In this document: positions 28,546 through 35,793 of the stretch, piece by piece
How the letters are laid out: every line of letters begins with the position of its first letter
How positions within the stretch are numbered: position 1 is the stretch's first letter
Source of the DNA: Helicobacter canis
GTDB lineage: Bacteria > Campylobacterota > Campylobacteria > Campylobacterales > Helicobacteraceae
Direction of reading: 5' to 3'
Assembly (NCBI RefSeq): GCF_900451095.1
Contig: NZ_UGHV01000001.1
Span: 310,001 to 374,000 of the forward strand
DNA: 64,000 nt
Translations under genes and position numbers: made by a program
Notes under the pieces: generated by a model
What the model was told of the DNA's origin: nothing
The model's database searches: none
What the model saw: only the letters and a program-made list of their open reading frames with translations

Positions 28546-29763
28546 ATGAGCCAAGAGCCACAATCTTTCAAATCCCGCCTTAAAGAGAGCATTAAGCACA
28601 ATCCCATCTACACAAAGGCGATCCGCCCCTTACGCGTGAAGCTAAATGCTCTCATAGAATCCACTTTAGATGATGAAGCCTACTTTGTCCGCCGACATAA
28701 AAAGATCTTTGGCTACACCCCAGACTTCCGCAATCCCAAGACCTTTAATGAGAAGATTATCCACCGCATTTTGTTTGACAGAAGCCCTGTCTATACCGCG
28801 CTAGCCGATAAGCTAAAGGCTAGGATCTACATCGCTGCCACACTTTACCCACTCTATGAAAACGCGATTAGGGGGGGGGCAGAGTGTGATGCAAGCCTAG
28901 ATTCTAGCTTAGATTCTAGCGCACACACCATACAAGCCCTAGCCAAGCTCAATCTGCTAGAGCCTAGCTCCACACTCTTTGCCCCCATAGACTCGCTAGG
29001 ATCCACTCTCCTTGCTACCAATATCTGCCCCTATTTGCCCAAGCTCTATGGGATTTACAAAAGCTTTGATGAGATAGACTTTGCCAGCTTGCCCACCTCC
29101 TTTGCGATAAAGACCAATCACGATGGTGGCGGCGTGGTGCTTGTGCCAAATAAGCAGGAGTTTTTGAGCGATCAAGCACGCTTTGAAGCTGCTAGGAGCA
29201 AAATCCAAAGCCACCTAGCGACCAATTTCTACACCCTTTTCCGCGAATGGCATTACAAAGACATCGAGCCGCGCGTGTTTATCGAAGAGCTTCTAGGAGC
29301 TTCTAGCCCCGCAAACACCGCGCCTAATGCAGAATCTAGCACAGACTCCAGCACAAAAACATTTGAAAATGACGATTTTCATAACAAAATTGCCCAAAAC
29401 CTAGAATCCTACAAAGCCCCAACAGACTATAAATGTCATATATTTAATGGCGCATTGAGTCATATAGATACAATTATCGATAAATTCACCAATCAGACCG
29501 AAATCGCTATGACTCCCACTTGGGAGAAAATGCCCTTTGACTATGACAAAAAAGCCTCACACATACCAAAAAAGCCAAAAAATCTAGCCCTAATGCAAGA
29601 GCTAGCCATATCGCTTGCGGATAAGTTTTCTTATGTGCGGGTTGATTTATACGAAATTGATGAGCAGATCATCGTAGGGGAGCTGACTTTCACTCCCACG
29701 GGTGGCACGGATAGATTCTCGCCTATGCAGTGGGATAGGAATTTGGGGGATTTGTGGGTTTAA
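28546..29763 (+). CDS. TupA-like ATP-grasp protein, complete copy with exchangeable C-terminus
   Basis: An ATP-grasp protein of the TupA type (ATPgrasp_TupA), a family linked to teichuronopeptide and other surface-polymer synthesis. N-terminal part: KKIFGYTPDFRNPKTFNEKIIHRI and ADKLKAR. ATP-binding core: FAIKTNHDGGGVVLVPNK and FREWHYKDIEPRVFIEELL. Catalytic end: FSYVRVDLYEIDEQIIVGELTFTP with GGTDRFSPMQWDRNLGDLW. After a low-complexity linker the frame enters the 33-bp core at 29367 (NDDFHNKIAQN); everything after it has four alternative versions downstream. ATG 28546 has AAGGAG upstream. It follows sdaA by 29 nt. The substrate is unknown; surface-glycan decoration is an inference from the family. 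Confidence 0.85.
   Translation: MSQEPQSFKSRLKESIKHNPIYTKAIRPLRVKLNALIESTLDDEAYFVRRHKKIFGYTPDFRNPKTFNEKIIHRILFDRSPVYTALADKLKARIYIAATLYPLYENAIRGGAECDASLDSSLDSSAHTIQALAKLNLLEPSSTLFAPIDSLGSTLLATNICPYLPKLYGIYKSFDEIDFASLPTSFAIKTNHDGGGVVLVPNKQEFLSDQARFEAARSKIQSHLATNFYTLFREWHYKDIEPRVFIEELLGASSPANTAPNAESSTDSSTKTFENDDFHNKIAQNLESYKAPTDYKCHIFNGALSHIDTIIDKFTNQTEIAMTPTWEKMPFDYDKKASHIPKKPKNLALMQELAISLADKFSYVRVDLYEIDEQIIVGELTFTPTGGTDRFSPMQWDRNLGDLWV
29367..29399 (+). repeat. 33-bp core, copy 0 (in the expressed gene)
   Basis: Begins AAATGACGATTTTCATAAC and ends AATTGCCCAAAA, marking the point after which the five C-terminal sequences diverge. The homology with cassette 1 continues to about 29467 with one mismatch and a 6-nt insertion. 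Confidence 0.9.
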
Positions 29764-30175
29764 TCACGCGTGCATTTTCCAGCGATCGCCAAGGACATTA
29801 TCCCACTCTTGTAGGCTAAATTTATCTGTCCCACAAGCAGGAGTAAATGTCATCTCCCCAAAAAATATCACAGAATCTATCTCATATAAATCCACGCGCA
29901 CATACGCAAAGGGTTGTGATAAAGCAATGGCGATTTGCTTCATAGTGAGCAAATTTTTGGGCTTTGGCGGGATCGTGGTGGCTCTTTTTTCATAGTCAAA
30001 TGGGAGCTTTTGCCACTGCTCATCTAGGGCGATTTCTTCTTGATGGACAAACCGCACTCTAATCACTTCTATATGACTCAATGCGCCATTAAATATATGG
30101 CATTTATAGTCTGTTGGGGCTTTGTAGGATTCTAGGCTTGAATTTTGGGCAATTTTGTTATGAAAATCGTCATTT
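29764..30175 (-). CDS. Silent TupA C-terminal cassette 1 (no start codon of its own)
   Basis: From the core the frame reads NDDFHNKIAQNSSLES, then YKAPTDYKCHIFNGALSHIE, identical to the expressed copy to this point. It then diverges (VIRVRFVHQEEIAL), ending YVRVDLYEIDSVIFFGEMTFTP and DKFSLQEWDNVLGDRW. Catalytic-end residues are kept. No ribosome site or in-family N-terminus precedes the core, so it is a partial, probably unexpressed copy. Its stop (29764-29766) touches the stop of the complete gene, and its arm 30069-30175 is inverted relative to 29367-29467. Inversion between the arms would place this end on the complete gene. Confidence 0.78.
30143..30175 (-). repeat. 33-bp core, copy 1
   Basis: Exact inverse of the core at 29367-29399; it is followed in cassette sense by TTCAAG, which adds two serine codons, and preceded by CCCTACCTTGC, shared by all silent cassettes but not by the complete gene. 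Confidence 0.9.
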
Positions 30176-30217
30176 GCAAGGTAGGGGTAAAATATTAGGC
30201 ACTTATGGATTCTAGTG

Positions 30218-30223
30218 TATAAT
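30218..30223 (+). promoter_or_regulatory. -10 box of the first toxin-antitoxin operon
   Basis: TATAAT in GTGTATAATCC, with a weak TTAGGC 17 nt upstream and AAAGGAG before ATG 30246. The same promoter is repeated at 31418-31423 for the second pair. Confidence 0.6.
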
Positions 30224-30245
30224 CCACCAAAACAAAGGAGCGACA

Positions 30246-30446
30246 ATGACCATCCATATCACCGCTAAAAATGCTAGCAAAGACTTCACAAACGCGCTAA
30301 AAAGTCTAGCCAAGCTAGCAGATGTCAAACTGACAATACAAAAAGAGCCAAGCGATGAGCTTTTGCGCAGCATAAAGGCTGTGAAAAATGGCAAGGTAGA
30401 GAAGTTTCAAGACTTTGCAAGCTACAAAAAGGCTATGGATTCTTAG
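30246..30446 (+). CDS. Antitoxin of a YafQ-type toxin-antitoxin pair
   Basis: A 66-residue protein starting MTIHITAKNASKDFTNALKS, with a C-terminal acidic/aromatic tail (EKFQDFASYKKAMDS) as in RelB/DinJ-like antitoxins that wrap the toxin. AAAGGAG lies 5 nt before the ATG. It abuts the toxin gene with no gap. It probably represses its own promoter with the toxin, as the family does; no operator is obvious. It lies inside the cassette array. Confidence 0.7.
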   Translation: MTIHITAKNASKDFTNALKSLAKLADVKLTIQKEPSDELLRSIKAVKNGKVEKFQDFASYKKAMDS

Positions 30447-30719
30447 ATGTTTGAGATCCACACCACTGCTAAATACAAAAAGCAGCGCAAGAAACTAAGC
30501 CAAGATGATAGAGACTTGCTTGATAGCGTGATCTATACACTTGCAAGTGGGGAGAGCCTAGAGCCAAAACACAGAGATCATAAGCTCACAGGCGAGCTAA
30601 AGGGCTTCCGCGAGTGTCATATCAAGCCAGATTTGCTACTCATCTATGCCAAAAATCAAAATGCCCTTATCCTTACTTGTGTAGAAGTAGGCTCACATAG
30701 CGATCTGTTTAAAGGCTAG
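30447..30719 (+). CDS. YafQ/RelE-family mRNA interferase toxin
   Basis: A 90-residue RelE-superfamily protein: FEIHTTAKYKKQRKKL, then KHRDHKLTGELKGFRECHIKPDLLLIYAK, and VEVGSHSDLF at the end. The H-x-L-x-G, RECHI-P-DLLL and GSHS-LF motifs match YafQ and the H. pylori toxin HP0894, ribosome-dependent or free mRNA endonucleases. Catalytic His residues and the Asp of KPDLLL are present. The start follows the antitoxin stop directly. It ends 40 nt before cassette 2, in convergent orientation. Confidence 0.85.
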   Translation: MFEIHTTAKYKKQRKKLSQDDRDLLDSVIYTLASGESLEPKHRDHKLTGELKGFRECHIKPDLLLIYAKNQNALILTCVEVGSHSDLFKG

Positions 30720-30759
30720 GTTAAGCCCTTGCTTTTTATTTTGCTTTTTTACCCTTACC

Positions 30760-31375
30760 CTATCTCCATAAATCGCCCAGCTTTTTATCCCACTCATTTG
30801 GGGTGAATTTTTCTGTGCCGCCTGTGGGTGTGAAAGTCAGCTCGCCTACAATGACACTGCTATCGATGAGATACAGATCCACACGCACATAAGAAAAAGG
30901 GCTGGCAAGGGCTTGAGCGATATTGATTATAAGCGTGAGATTATGTGGCTTGGCTGGAGGAACGCTTGCTTTCTTTTCAAAATCAAAAGGCATTTTTCGC
31001 CAATTTGTATCCATAGCAATTTCTGTTTGGTTGATAAATTTATCTAAAATGGCAGTAATATGACTAATCTTACCGCTAAAGGTGTGGCATTTATAGTCTG
31101 TTGGGGCTTTGTAGGCAAAAGTGGATTCTAGGGGCTGGGTAGAATCTAAGCTGTCATTGCGAGCTTTGTCGCAAGGCAAAGCGTGGCAATCCACACTAGA
31201 ATCCGCGTTTGCAGAGCTAGAATCCATTGTGTTATGGATTGTTTCGCCGACTTCATCGTCTCGCAATGACAAGTCAAGTGCTCTCTCTTTGCTAGAATCC
31301 GCGTTTGATTCTAGGGATTTTGGGCTGGATTCTAGGCTTGAATTTTGGGCAATTTTGTTATGAAAATCGTCATTT
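30760..31375 (-). CDS. Silent TupA C-terminal cassette 2 with long repeat linker
   Basis: The core NDDFHNKIAQN is followed by an 80-residue linker translated from dispersed repeats (SSPKSLESNADSS, VDCHALPCDKARNDSLDS, LESTFAYKAP), then by the catalytic end: YKAPTDYKCHTFSGKISHITA, WRKMPFDFEKKA, FSYVRVDLYLIDSSVIVGELTFTP, EKFTPNEWDKKLGDLWR. All in one open frame. It has no start codon with a ribosome site. The linker plus core (31103-31386) is identical to that of cassette 4 (32905-33188). Its sequence is closest to the expressed end and to cassette 3 at the extreme C-terminus. Confidence 0.76.
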
Positions 31376-31386
31376 GCAAGGTAGGG
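31103..31386 (-). repeat. 284-bp repeat shared by cassettes 2 and 4
   Basis: Same orientation and sequence by eye as 32905-33188 (offset 1802 bp). It contains the core, CTAGAATC arms and two GTCATTGCGAG-type elements. The linker of cassette 3 is a shorter, inverted relative. Confidence 0.88.
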
Positions 31387-31449
31387 GTAAAATATTAGGC
31401 ACTTATGGATTCTAGTGTATAATCCACCAAAACAAAGGAGCGACAATGA
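31327..31449 (+). repeat. 123-bp direct repeat, second copy
   Basis: Matches 30127-30249. It carries the core of cassette 2 on the minus strand and the promoter (TATAAT 31418-31423) of the second toxin-antitoxin pair on the plus strand. Confidence 0.88.
31343..31375 (-). repeat. 33-bp core, copy 2
   Basis: Exact copy of the core, minus orientation, at the 5' border of cassette 2. Confidence 0.9.
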
Positions 31450-31688
31450 CTATCATCGTAGAGAATGTCAAAGAAGAGTTTCTGCCAAGTATGAAAGCAT
31501 TTACAAAGGCGATCAACGCCAAGTGCAAGGTGGAGAAGCCTGCGTGCCACAAACTTAGTGAGTCAAAGGCTATGCGACAAATTGCAAGCGACTTTGCCGC
31601 GATGCCTAAAGAGCAGCAAGATCGCTTGCGCGATGAGCTAGAAACTTTAGTAAATGGGCAGTCTTATGCAGATCCTACTGACAAATAA
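31446..31688 (+). CDS. Antitoxin of a second RelE-type pair
   Basis: An 80-residue protein, MTIIVENVKEEFLPSMKAFTKA, with a charged helical middle (AAMPKEQQDRLRDELETL). It differs from the first antitoxin beyond the first few residues although the promoter and leader are the same. AAAGGAG is 5 nt upstream. It overlaps the toxin gene by 23 nt. The role as antitoxin is inferred from size, position and overlap. Confidence 0.65.
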   Translation: MTIIVENVKEEFLPSMKAFTKAINAKCKVEKPACHKLSESKAMRQIASDFAAMPKEQQDRLRDELETLVNGQSYADPTDK

Positions 31689-31947
31689 AGCAGAAAAATT
31701 TCTAGCCAAGCAGTATAAAGGCGATCCACACGGGATACATTTGGTGCGGCTTTTCATCGATACGCATTTGCAAGAGTCCCCAAACCCAACGACTCTGCCC
31801 AACTGCGCGAAACTTCAGGGGCGGTATAAATCTATGGGCAATCTTTGGCGGTGGCGAGTGGGGAGATACCGCATAATAGGCGATGTCAAGTCCCAGCAGC
31901 TCACGCTTGAGATTATCGAAATCACCACGAGAGAAAACGCGTATTAA
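31666..31947 (+). CDS. RelE/ParE-family toxin
   Basis: About 93 residues: MQILLTNKAEKFLAKQYKGDP, LPNCAKLQGRYKSMGNLWRWRVGRYRIIGDV and LEIIEITTRENAY. The pattern A-KL-G--------WR-RVG-YRII-D is that of RelE/ParE toxins. ATG 31666 is preferred; an earlier ATG lies 12 nt upstream. The toxin start lies inside the antitoxin gene, so translation is coupled. It is a different toxin subfamily from the YafQ type next door. Confidence 0.78.
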   Translation: MQILLTNKAEKFLAKQYKGDPHGIHLVRLFIDTHLQESPNPTTLPNCAKLQGRYKSMGNLWRWRVGRYRIIGDVKSQQLTLEIIEITTRENAY

Positions 31948-32036
31948 CCCCTATAATGCGTGCTTGGACTTATGCCTAGTTTTTAGAAAATTGCTTAGGA
32001 TTTGCTAATTTTATAAAACTATTACCCCTACCTTGC

Positions 32037-32069
32037 AAATGACGATTTTCATAACAAAATTGCCCAAAA
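32037..32069 (+). repeat. 33-bp core, copy 3
   Basis: Exact copy of the core in plus orientation, the same direction as the complete gene; preceded by TTACCCCTACCTTGC as in the other silent cassettes. Confidence 0.9.
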
Positions 32070-32556
32070 TTCAAGCCTAGAATCCAGCCCAAAATCCCTA
32101 GAATCAAACGAGGATTCTAGTGTGGATTGCCACGCTTTGCCTTGCGACAAAGCTCGCAATGACAGCTTAGATTCTACCCAGCTCCTAGAATCCACTTTTG
32201 CCTACAAAGCCCCTGATGACTACAAGTTTCACTGCTTTGGAGGGCAAATCTTTATCCAAGTCGATACAGAGCGATTTACCAGCCACACACGCACGATGTT
32301 TGACACAGAGTGGAACGCGCTAGAAGTGGTGTATTACTACCCACTGCCACGCACCACCCCCACAAAACCGAAAAATCTCCCCACTATGCTTGATATAGCT
32401 AGATTACTAAGCAAAAGTTGCAGGTTTGTGCGTGTGGATTTGTATAGTATTTGTGGGGCGATTATCGTGGGCGAGCTTACGATGACTCCAGAGGGCGGCA
32501 CAGGGCATTTTACTCCAAATGAGTGGGATAAAAAATTAGGCGATTTGTGGCACTAG
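32037..32556 (+). CDS. Silent TupA C-terminal cassette 3
   Basis: The only silent cassette on the plus strand. Frame: NDDFHNKIAQNSSLESSPKSLESN, a shortened repeat linker (VDCHALPCDKARNDSLDS), then YKAPDDYKFHCFGGQIFIQVDTERF, a very different middle (VVYYYPLPRTTPTKPKNL) and the end FVRVDLYSICGAIIVGELTMTPEGG with FTPNEWDKKLGDLWH. An internal GTG could start a fragment but has no ribosome site. It shares its terminal CTAG with the opposed stop of cassette 4. Being in direct orientation to the complete gene, it could be joined by deletion or gene conversion, or after an inversion. Confidence 0.76.
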
Positions 32557-33177
32557 TGGATTTCCCAAAGCTCCCCCAAAGTCCCATCAAACTCTCTAGG
32601 CGAGATCGGCAGCACGCCGCCACCGGGCGTGAATGTCAGCTCCCCTATGTGTAAAATCGTATTTCCTTGCAGATAAAAATCGCAGCGCAAATACCCCAAA
32701 TCATCAAAAAATCTTCTGCTTATCTCAAGCATTAGGGGTAGCACGCTTGGCTTCTCTATCGCTCTTTGTGCAAAATCATAGGTGATCTTTACTTCAAGTG
32801 GATTCCACGCTTCATCAAAAAATGTGCAGCGCGTATTGCTCCCACGATCGATAATCGTTTCAGAAAACACCCTCTTCCCAAAGCAGTGAAACTTGTAGTC
32901 ATCAGGGGCTTTGTAGGCAAAAGTGGATTCTAGGGGCTGGGTAGAATCTAAGCTGTCATTGCGAGCTTTGTCGCAAGGCAAAGCGTGGCAATCCACACTA
33001 GAATCCGCGTTTGCAGAGCTAGAATCCATTGTGTTATGGATTGTTTCGCCGACTTCATCGTCTCGCAATGACAAGTCAAGTGCTCTCTCTTTGCTAGAAT
33101 CCGCGTTTGATTCTAGGGATTTTGGGCTGGATTCTAGGCTTGAATTTTGGGCAATTTTGTTATGAAAATCGTCATTT
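32553..33177 (-). CDS. Silent TupA C-terminal cassette 4
   Basis: The core and repeat linker are as in cassette 2; then YKAPDDYKFHCFGKRVFSETIIDRG, FFDEAWNPLEVKITYDF, LGYLRCDFYLQGNTILHIGELTFTPGGG and the most divergent end (PISPREFDGTLGELWEIH). The first 13 residues after the linker match cassette 3, forming an inverted-repeat pair about cassettes 3/4. No start codon belongs to it. The core ends 22 nt before the accA stop, marking the far edge of the array. Confidence 0.75.
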
Positions 33178-33188
33178 GCAAGGTAGGG
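32905..33188 (-). repeat. 284-bp repeat, second copy (cassette 4 linker and core)
   Basis: Same as 31103-31386 by eye, first mismatch just beyond the CCCTACCTTGC border. Confidence 0.88.
33145..33177 (-). repeat. 33-bp core, copy 4
   Basis: Exact copy of the core in minus orientation; outermost boundary of the array. Confidence 0.9.
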
Positions 33189-33199
33189 TGTAGCGAGAA

Positions 33200-34129
33200 T
33201 TATTCACTGAAAGCTCCATAGTGCATAATTTTTTCATAGCGTTTTTGGAGATAGTCTTTATCCTTTAGAATCTCGCTTAGGCTTGTTAGGAAATATGTCT
33301 TGATCGCTTGGGCTGCACTCTCTCTATCTCTATGCGCACCACTTAGTGGCTCTGGGATAATGTCATCGATGAGTTGAGCCTTTTTCAGCTCATCGGGGGT
33401 GATTTTCATCGCTTTTGTGGCGGACTCTATCTTGGCAGGGTCATTCCACAAAATCGCCGCACAACCCTCAGGAGAAATCACGCTAAAGATAGAATACTGC
33501 ATCATAGCCAGCCTATCTGCCACAGCGATAGCAAGCGCACCACCACTACCCCCCTCACCGATGACAACAGAAATCGTAGGTGTGCGCAAGGCAGCGAACT
33601 CTTGGAGATTCTTGGCGATAGCCTCACTCTGTCCGCGCTCCTCCGCGCCTATCCCCGGATACGCACCAGCAGTATCGACAAGCATAAGGATAGGGAGCTT
33701 AAATTTCTCTGCAAGCTTTGCGGCTTTAAGGGCTTTGCGGTAGCCCTCAGGGTTTGGCATACCAAAATTTCTCGTGATTTTATTCTTAGTGCCTCTGCCC
33801 TTTTCTTCACCTATGACTAGCACAGGCTGCTCATCAATCTTGCCTATCATACATACGATAGCTTTATCATCGCGGAAATGCCTATCGCCACAGATCTCAT
33901 ACGCATCTTTTAGCAATAGCTCAATATAATCAAGCGCGTAAGGTCTATCGGGGTGGCGCGCTAGCTGGAGCTTTTGATAATCGCTCATATTGCCATAGAC
34001 TTTTTTCAGCTCTTTTTCTAAGTCCTTTTGCAATATCTCCTTAGCTGCAGTATCTCCGCGCATAGAAGCTAGCTCAATGTCATCTTGAATGCTCTTAAGC
34101 TGTTTTTCAAAATCTAAACAAGTCGCCAT
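33200..34129 (-). CDS. accA: Acetyl-CoA carboxylase carboxyltransferase subunit alpha
   Basis: AccA pairs with AccD to transfer CO2 from biotin carrier to acetyl-CoA, the first step of fatty acid synthesis. Visible: [83 protein letters not shown], and [19 protein letters not shown]. About 309 residues, normal. ATG 34129 has GGAG at 5 nt; the GTG two codons earlier overlaps that site. It lies next to fabF-acpP-fabG on the same strand. Confidence 0.95.
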   Translation of the reverse strand: MATCLDFEKQLKSIQDDIELASMRGDTAAKEILQKDLEKELKKVYGNMSDYQKLQLARHPDRPYALDYIELLLKDAYEICGDRHFRDDKAIVCMIGKIDEQPVLVIGEEKGRGTKNKITRNFGMPNPEGYRKALKAAKLAEKFKLPILMLVDTAGAYPGIGAEERGQSEAIAKNLQEFAALRTPTISVVIGEGGSGGALAIAVADRLAMMQYSIFSVISPEGCAAILWNDPAKIESATKAMKITPDELKKAQLIDDIIPEPLSGAHRDRESAAQAIKTYFLTSLSEILKDKDYLQKRYEKIMHYGAFSE

Positions 34130-34164
34130 TGCCACTCCATATTATGCGCTATGCGTTGGTATGA

Positions 34165-35403
34165 CTATATATTTTTAAAGATGACCACACCATTGGTGCC
34201 ACCAAAGCCAAAGGAATTACTCATCACGGCATTGACCTTTGCTTCTCTAGCGACATTTGGTATATAGTCAAGATCACACTCTGGATCACTATGCTCCTGA
34301 TTGATCGTAGGGGGGAGAACGCCAGCTCGCATAGCCATTATAGAAATCACCGCCTCAATCGCCCCTGCCGCTCCCAAACAATGCCCAATCTGCCCCTTCG
34401 TCGAGCTAACAGGCGGGACATTATCCTTGCCGCCAAAGACTTTCTTCAACGCCATTGTCTCAAAAAGATCGTTATACGCTGTGCTAGTGCCGTGAGCATT
34501 GACATAGTCGATCTTTGTATTTGCCATAGTAAGCGCGGCTTTCATCGCGCGTGCCGCACCCTCGCCCTCTGGTGCAGGAGTGGTGATGTGATTAGCATCA
34601 CCACTCTCGCCAAATCCAGCCACCTCGGCATAAATTTTCGCACCTCGCGCCTTAGCACGCTCATATTCCTCCAAAATAAGCGCACCAGCACCCTCACCCA
34701 TAACAAATCCGCTACGATCTTTATCAAATGGACGAGAAGCTTTCTGTGGCTCATCGTTCCGCTCTGATAGGGCTTTCATCGCAGCAAAGCCGCCAATCCC
34801 CACAGGGCAGATAGTGGATTCTGCGCCGATGACTAGCATCGCATCTGCACCATTTAGCATAATCGTTTTAGCCGCTTCGATGATCGCGTGTGTGCCAGCC
34901 GCACAGGCAGTAACACTCGCAAGATTGGGACCTCTTATGCCAAACTCTATTGAAGTAAATCCACCTAGCATATTTACAAGCGCACTTGGTATGAAAAATG
35001 GTGTAATTCTCCTCGGACCTTTGTCAAAGCAGGTAATGGAGTTTTTCTCGATATTTGCCAAGCCTCCGATCCCGGCTCCAGAACTCACACCGAAGCGATC
35101 ACTCAATGCCTCATCGCAACGACCATCGCTTCCTAGCAAGCCGCTATCGCTCATCGCTTCTTTGCTAGCCTTAAGCCCTAGCTGGATAAATCTATCGGCT
35201 TTTTTCACATCTTTTGGACTTAGGACCTCTTCAGGATTAAAGCCTACAATCTCGCCCGCTATGCTCACAGGAAAATCGTTGGTATCAAAAGAAGTTATCC
35301 TTCTTATGCCGCACTTGCCATCAACAATCGCGGAAAACGAATCATCTCTATTGAGTCCAACTGCATTTATCATACCAATGCCCGTAACGACTACACGACG
35401 CAT
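34165..35403 (-). CDS. fabF: 3-oxoacyl-ACP synthase II (FabF)
   Basis: A thiolase-fold condensing enzyme elongating acyl-ACP. It opens with MRRVVVTGIGMINAVGLN; the active-site Cys is in SVTACAAGTHAI, the two catalytic His in VNAHGTSTAYND and TKGQIGHCLGAAGAIEA, and SNSFGFGGTNGVVIF closes it. 412 residues is typical. It follows acpP by 82 nt and precedes accA by 35 nt on the minus strand, forming a fatty acid synthesis operon. Confidence 0.95.
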   Translation of the reverse strand: MRRVVVTGIGMINAVGLNRDDSFSAIVDGKCGIRRITSFDTNDFPVSIAGEIVGFNPEEVLSPKDVKKADRFIQLGLKASKEAMSDSGLLGSDGRCDEALSDRFGVSSGAGIGGLANIEKNSITCFDKGPRRITPFFIPSALVNMLGGFTSIEFGIRGPNLASVTACAAGTHAIIEAAKTIMLNGADAMLVIGAESTICPVGIGGFAAMKALSERNDEPQKASRPFDKDRSGFVMGEGAGALILEEYERAKARGAKIYAEVAGFGESGDANHITTPAPEGEGAARAMKAALTMANTKIDYVNAHGTSTAYNDLFETMALKKVFGGKDNVPPVSSTKGQIGHCLGAAGAIEAVISIMAMRAGVLPPTINQEHSDPECDLDYIPNVAREAKVNAVMSNSFGFGGTNGVVIFKNI

Positions 35404-35485
35404 ATCACTCCTTCATCATCAAACTTCATCAGCCACTAGCCCACACACCATACTCAAAAAGCACGCGGAGCTAGCTGTAGTTAGG

Positions 35486-35716
35486 CTATTTATGCGCTTC
35501 GATAAATGCTACGACATCGCCGACTTTTTGGATTTTGTTTGCCTCTTCATCTGGGATATTTACGCCAAACTTCTCTTCAAGAGCCATAATAAGCTCAACC
35601 ACATCAAGAGAATCTGCATTTAAGTCTTTTACAAACTCTGCTTCAGGCGTTACTTTATCTGCTTCTACGCTAAGCTCTTTTACGATTACTTCCTTGATCT
35701 CATCAAACAATGCCAT
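35486..35716 (-). CDS. acpP: Acyl carrier protein
   Basis: A 76-residue acidic helical protein; the phosphopantetheine serine is in [12 protein letters not shown], followed by [16 protein letters not shown]. It carries growing acyl chains for FabF and FabG. ATG 35716 ([15 protein letters not shown]) has AAGGAG upstream; the open frame beyond it is leader. It lies between fabG and fabF. Confidence 0.96.
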   Translation of the reverse strand: MALFDEIKEVIVKELSVEADKVTPEAEFVKDLNADSLDVVELIMALEEKFGVNIPDEEANKIQKVGDVVAFIEAHK

Positions 35717-35793
35717 ACAATACTCCTTGCAAGTTTTTAGAATTTGGGATTCTAACAAAAAAAATTTAGAAATTACCTTAAATATATAAATAA

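Larger units (their letters stand above)
30127..30249 (+). repeat. 123-bp direct repeat, first copy (core plus toxin-antitoxin promoter)
   Basis: Identical by eye to 31327-31449, an offset of exactly 1200 bp. It holds the cassette core and, divergently, the promoter and ribosome site of the toxin-antitoxin pair. Confidence 0.88.
29367..33177. other. Array of alternative C-terminal cassettes for the TupA-like gene (shufflon-like)
   Basis: Five copies of the C-terminal coding half share the 33-bp core that reads NDDFHNKIAQN: + at 29367 (expressed copy), - ending at 30175, - at 31375, + at 32037, - at 33177. Each is open from the core to a stop. The expressed end and cassette 1 abut tail to tail, as do cassettes 3 and 4. 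Two toxin-antitoxin pairs lie between. No recombinase gene is seen in the window. Confidence 0.8.

Noticed and set aside
31121-31363. An 80-codon plus-strand frame duplicated exactly at 32923-33165
   Set aside because: It is the antisense of the repeat linker of cassettes 2 and 4. The duplication reflects the 284-bp repeat, not a gene family.
29764-33177. TupA cassettes as simple decaying tandem duplicates
   Set aside because: All four begin at the same 33-bp core, lack only the N-terminal half, remain open and in frame and keep catalytic residues, and lie in inverted pairs. Random decay would leave varied breakpoints and frameshifts. It remains the main alternative until population data exist.
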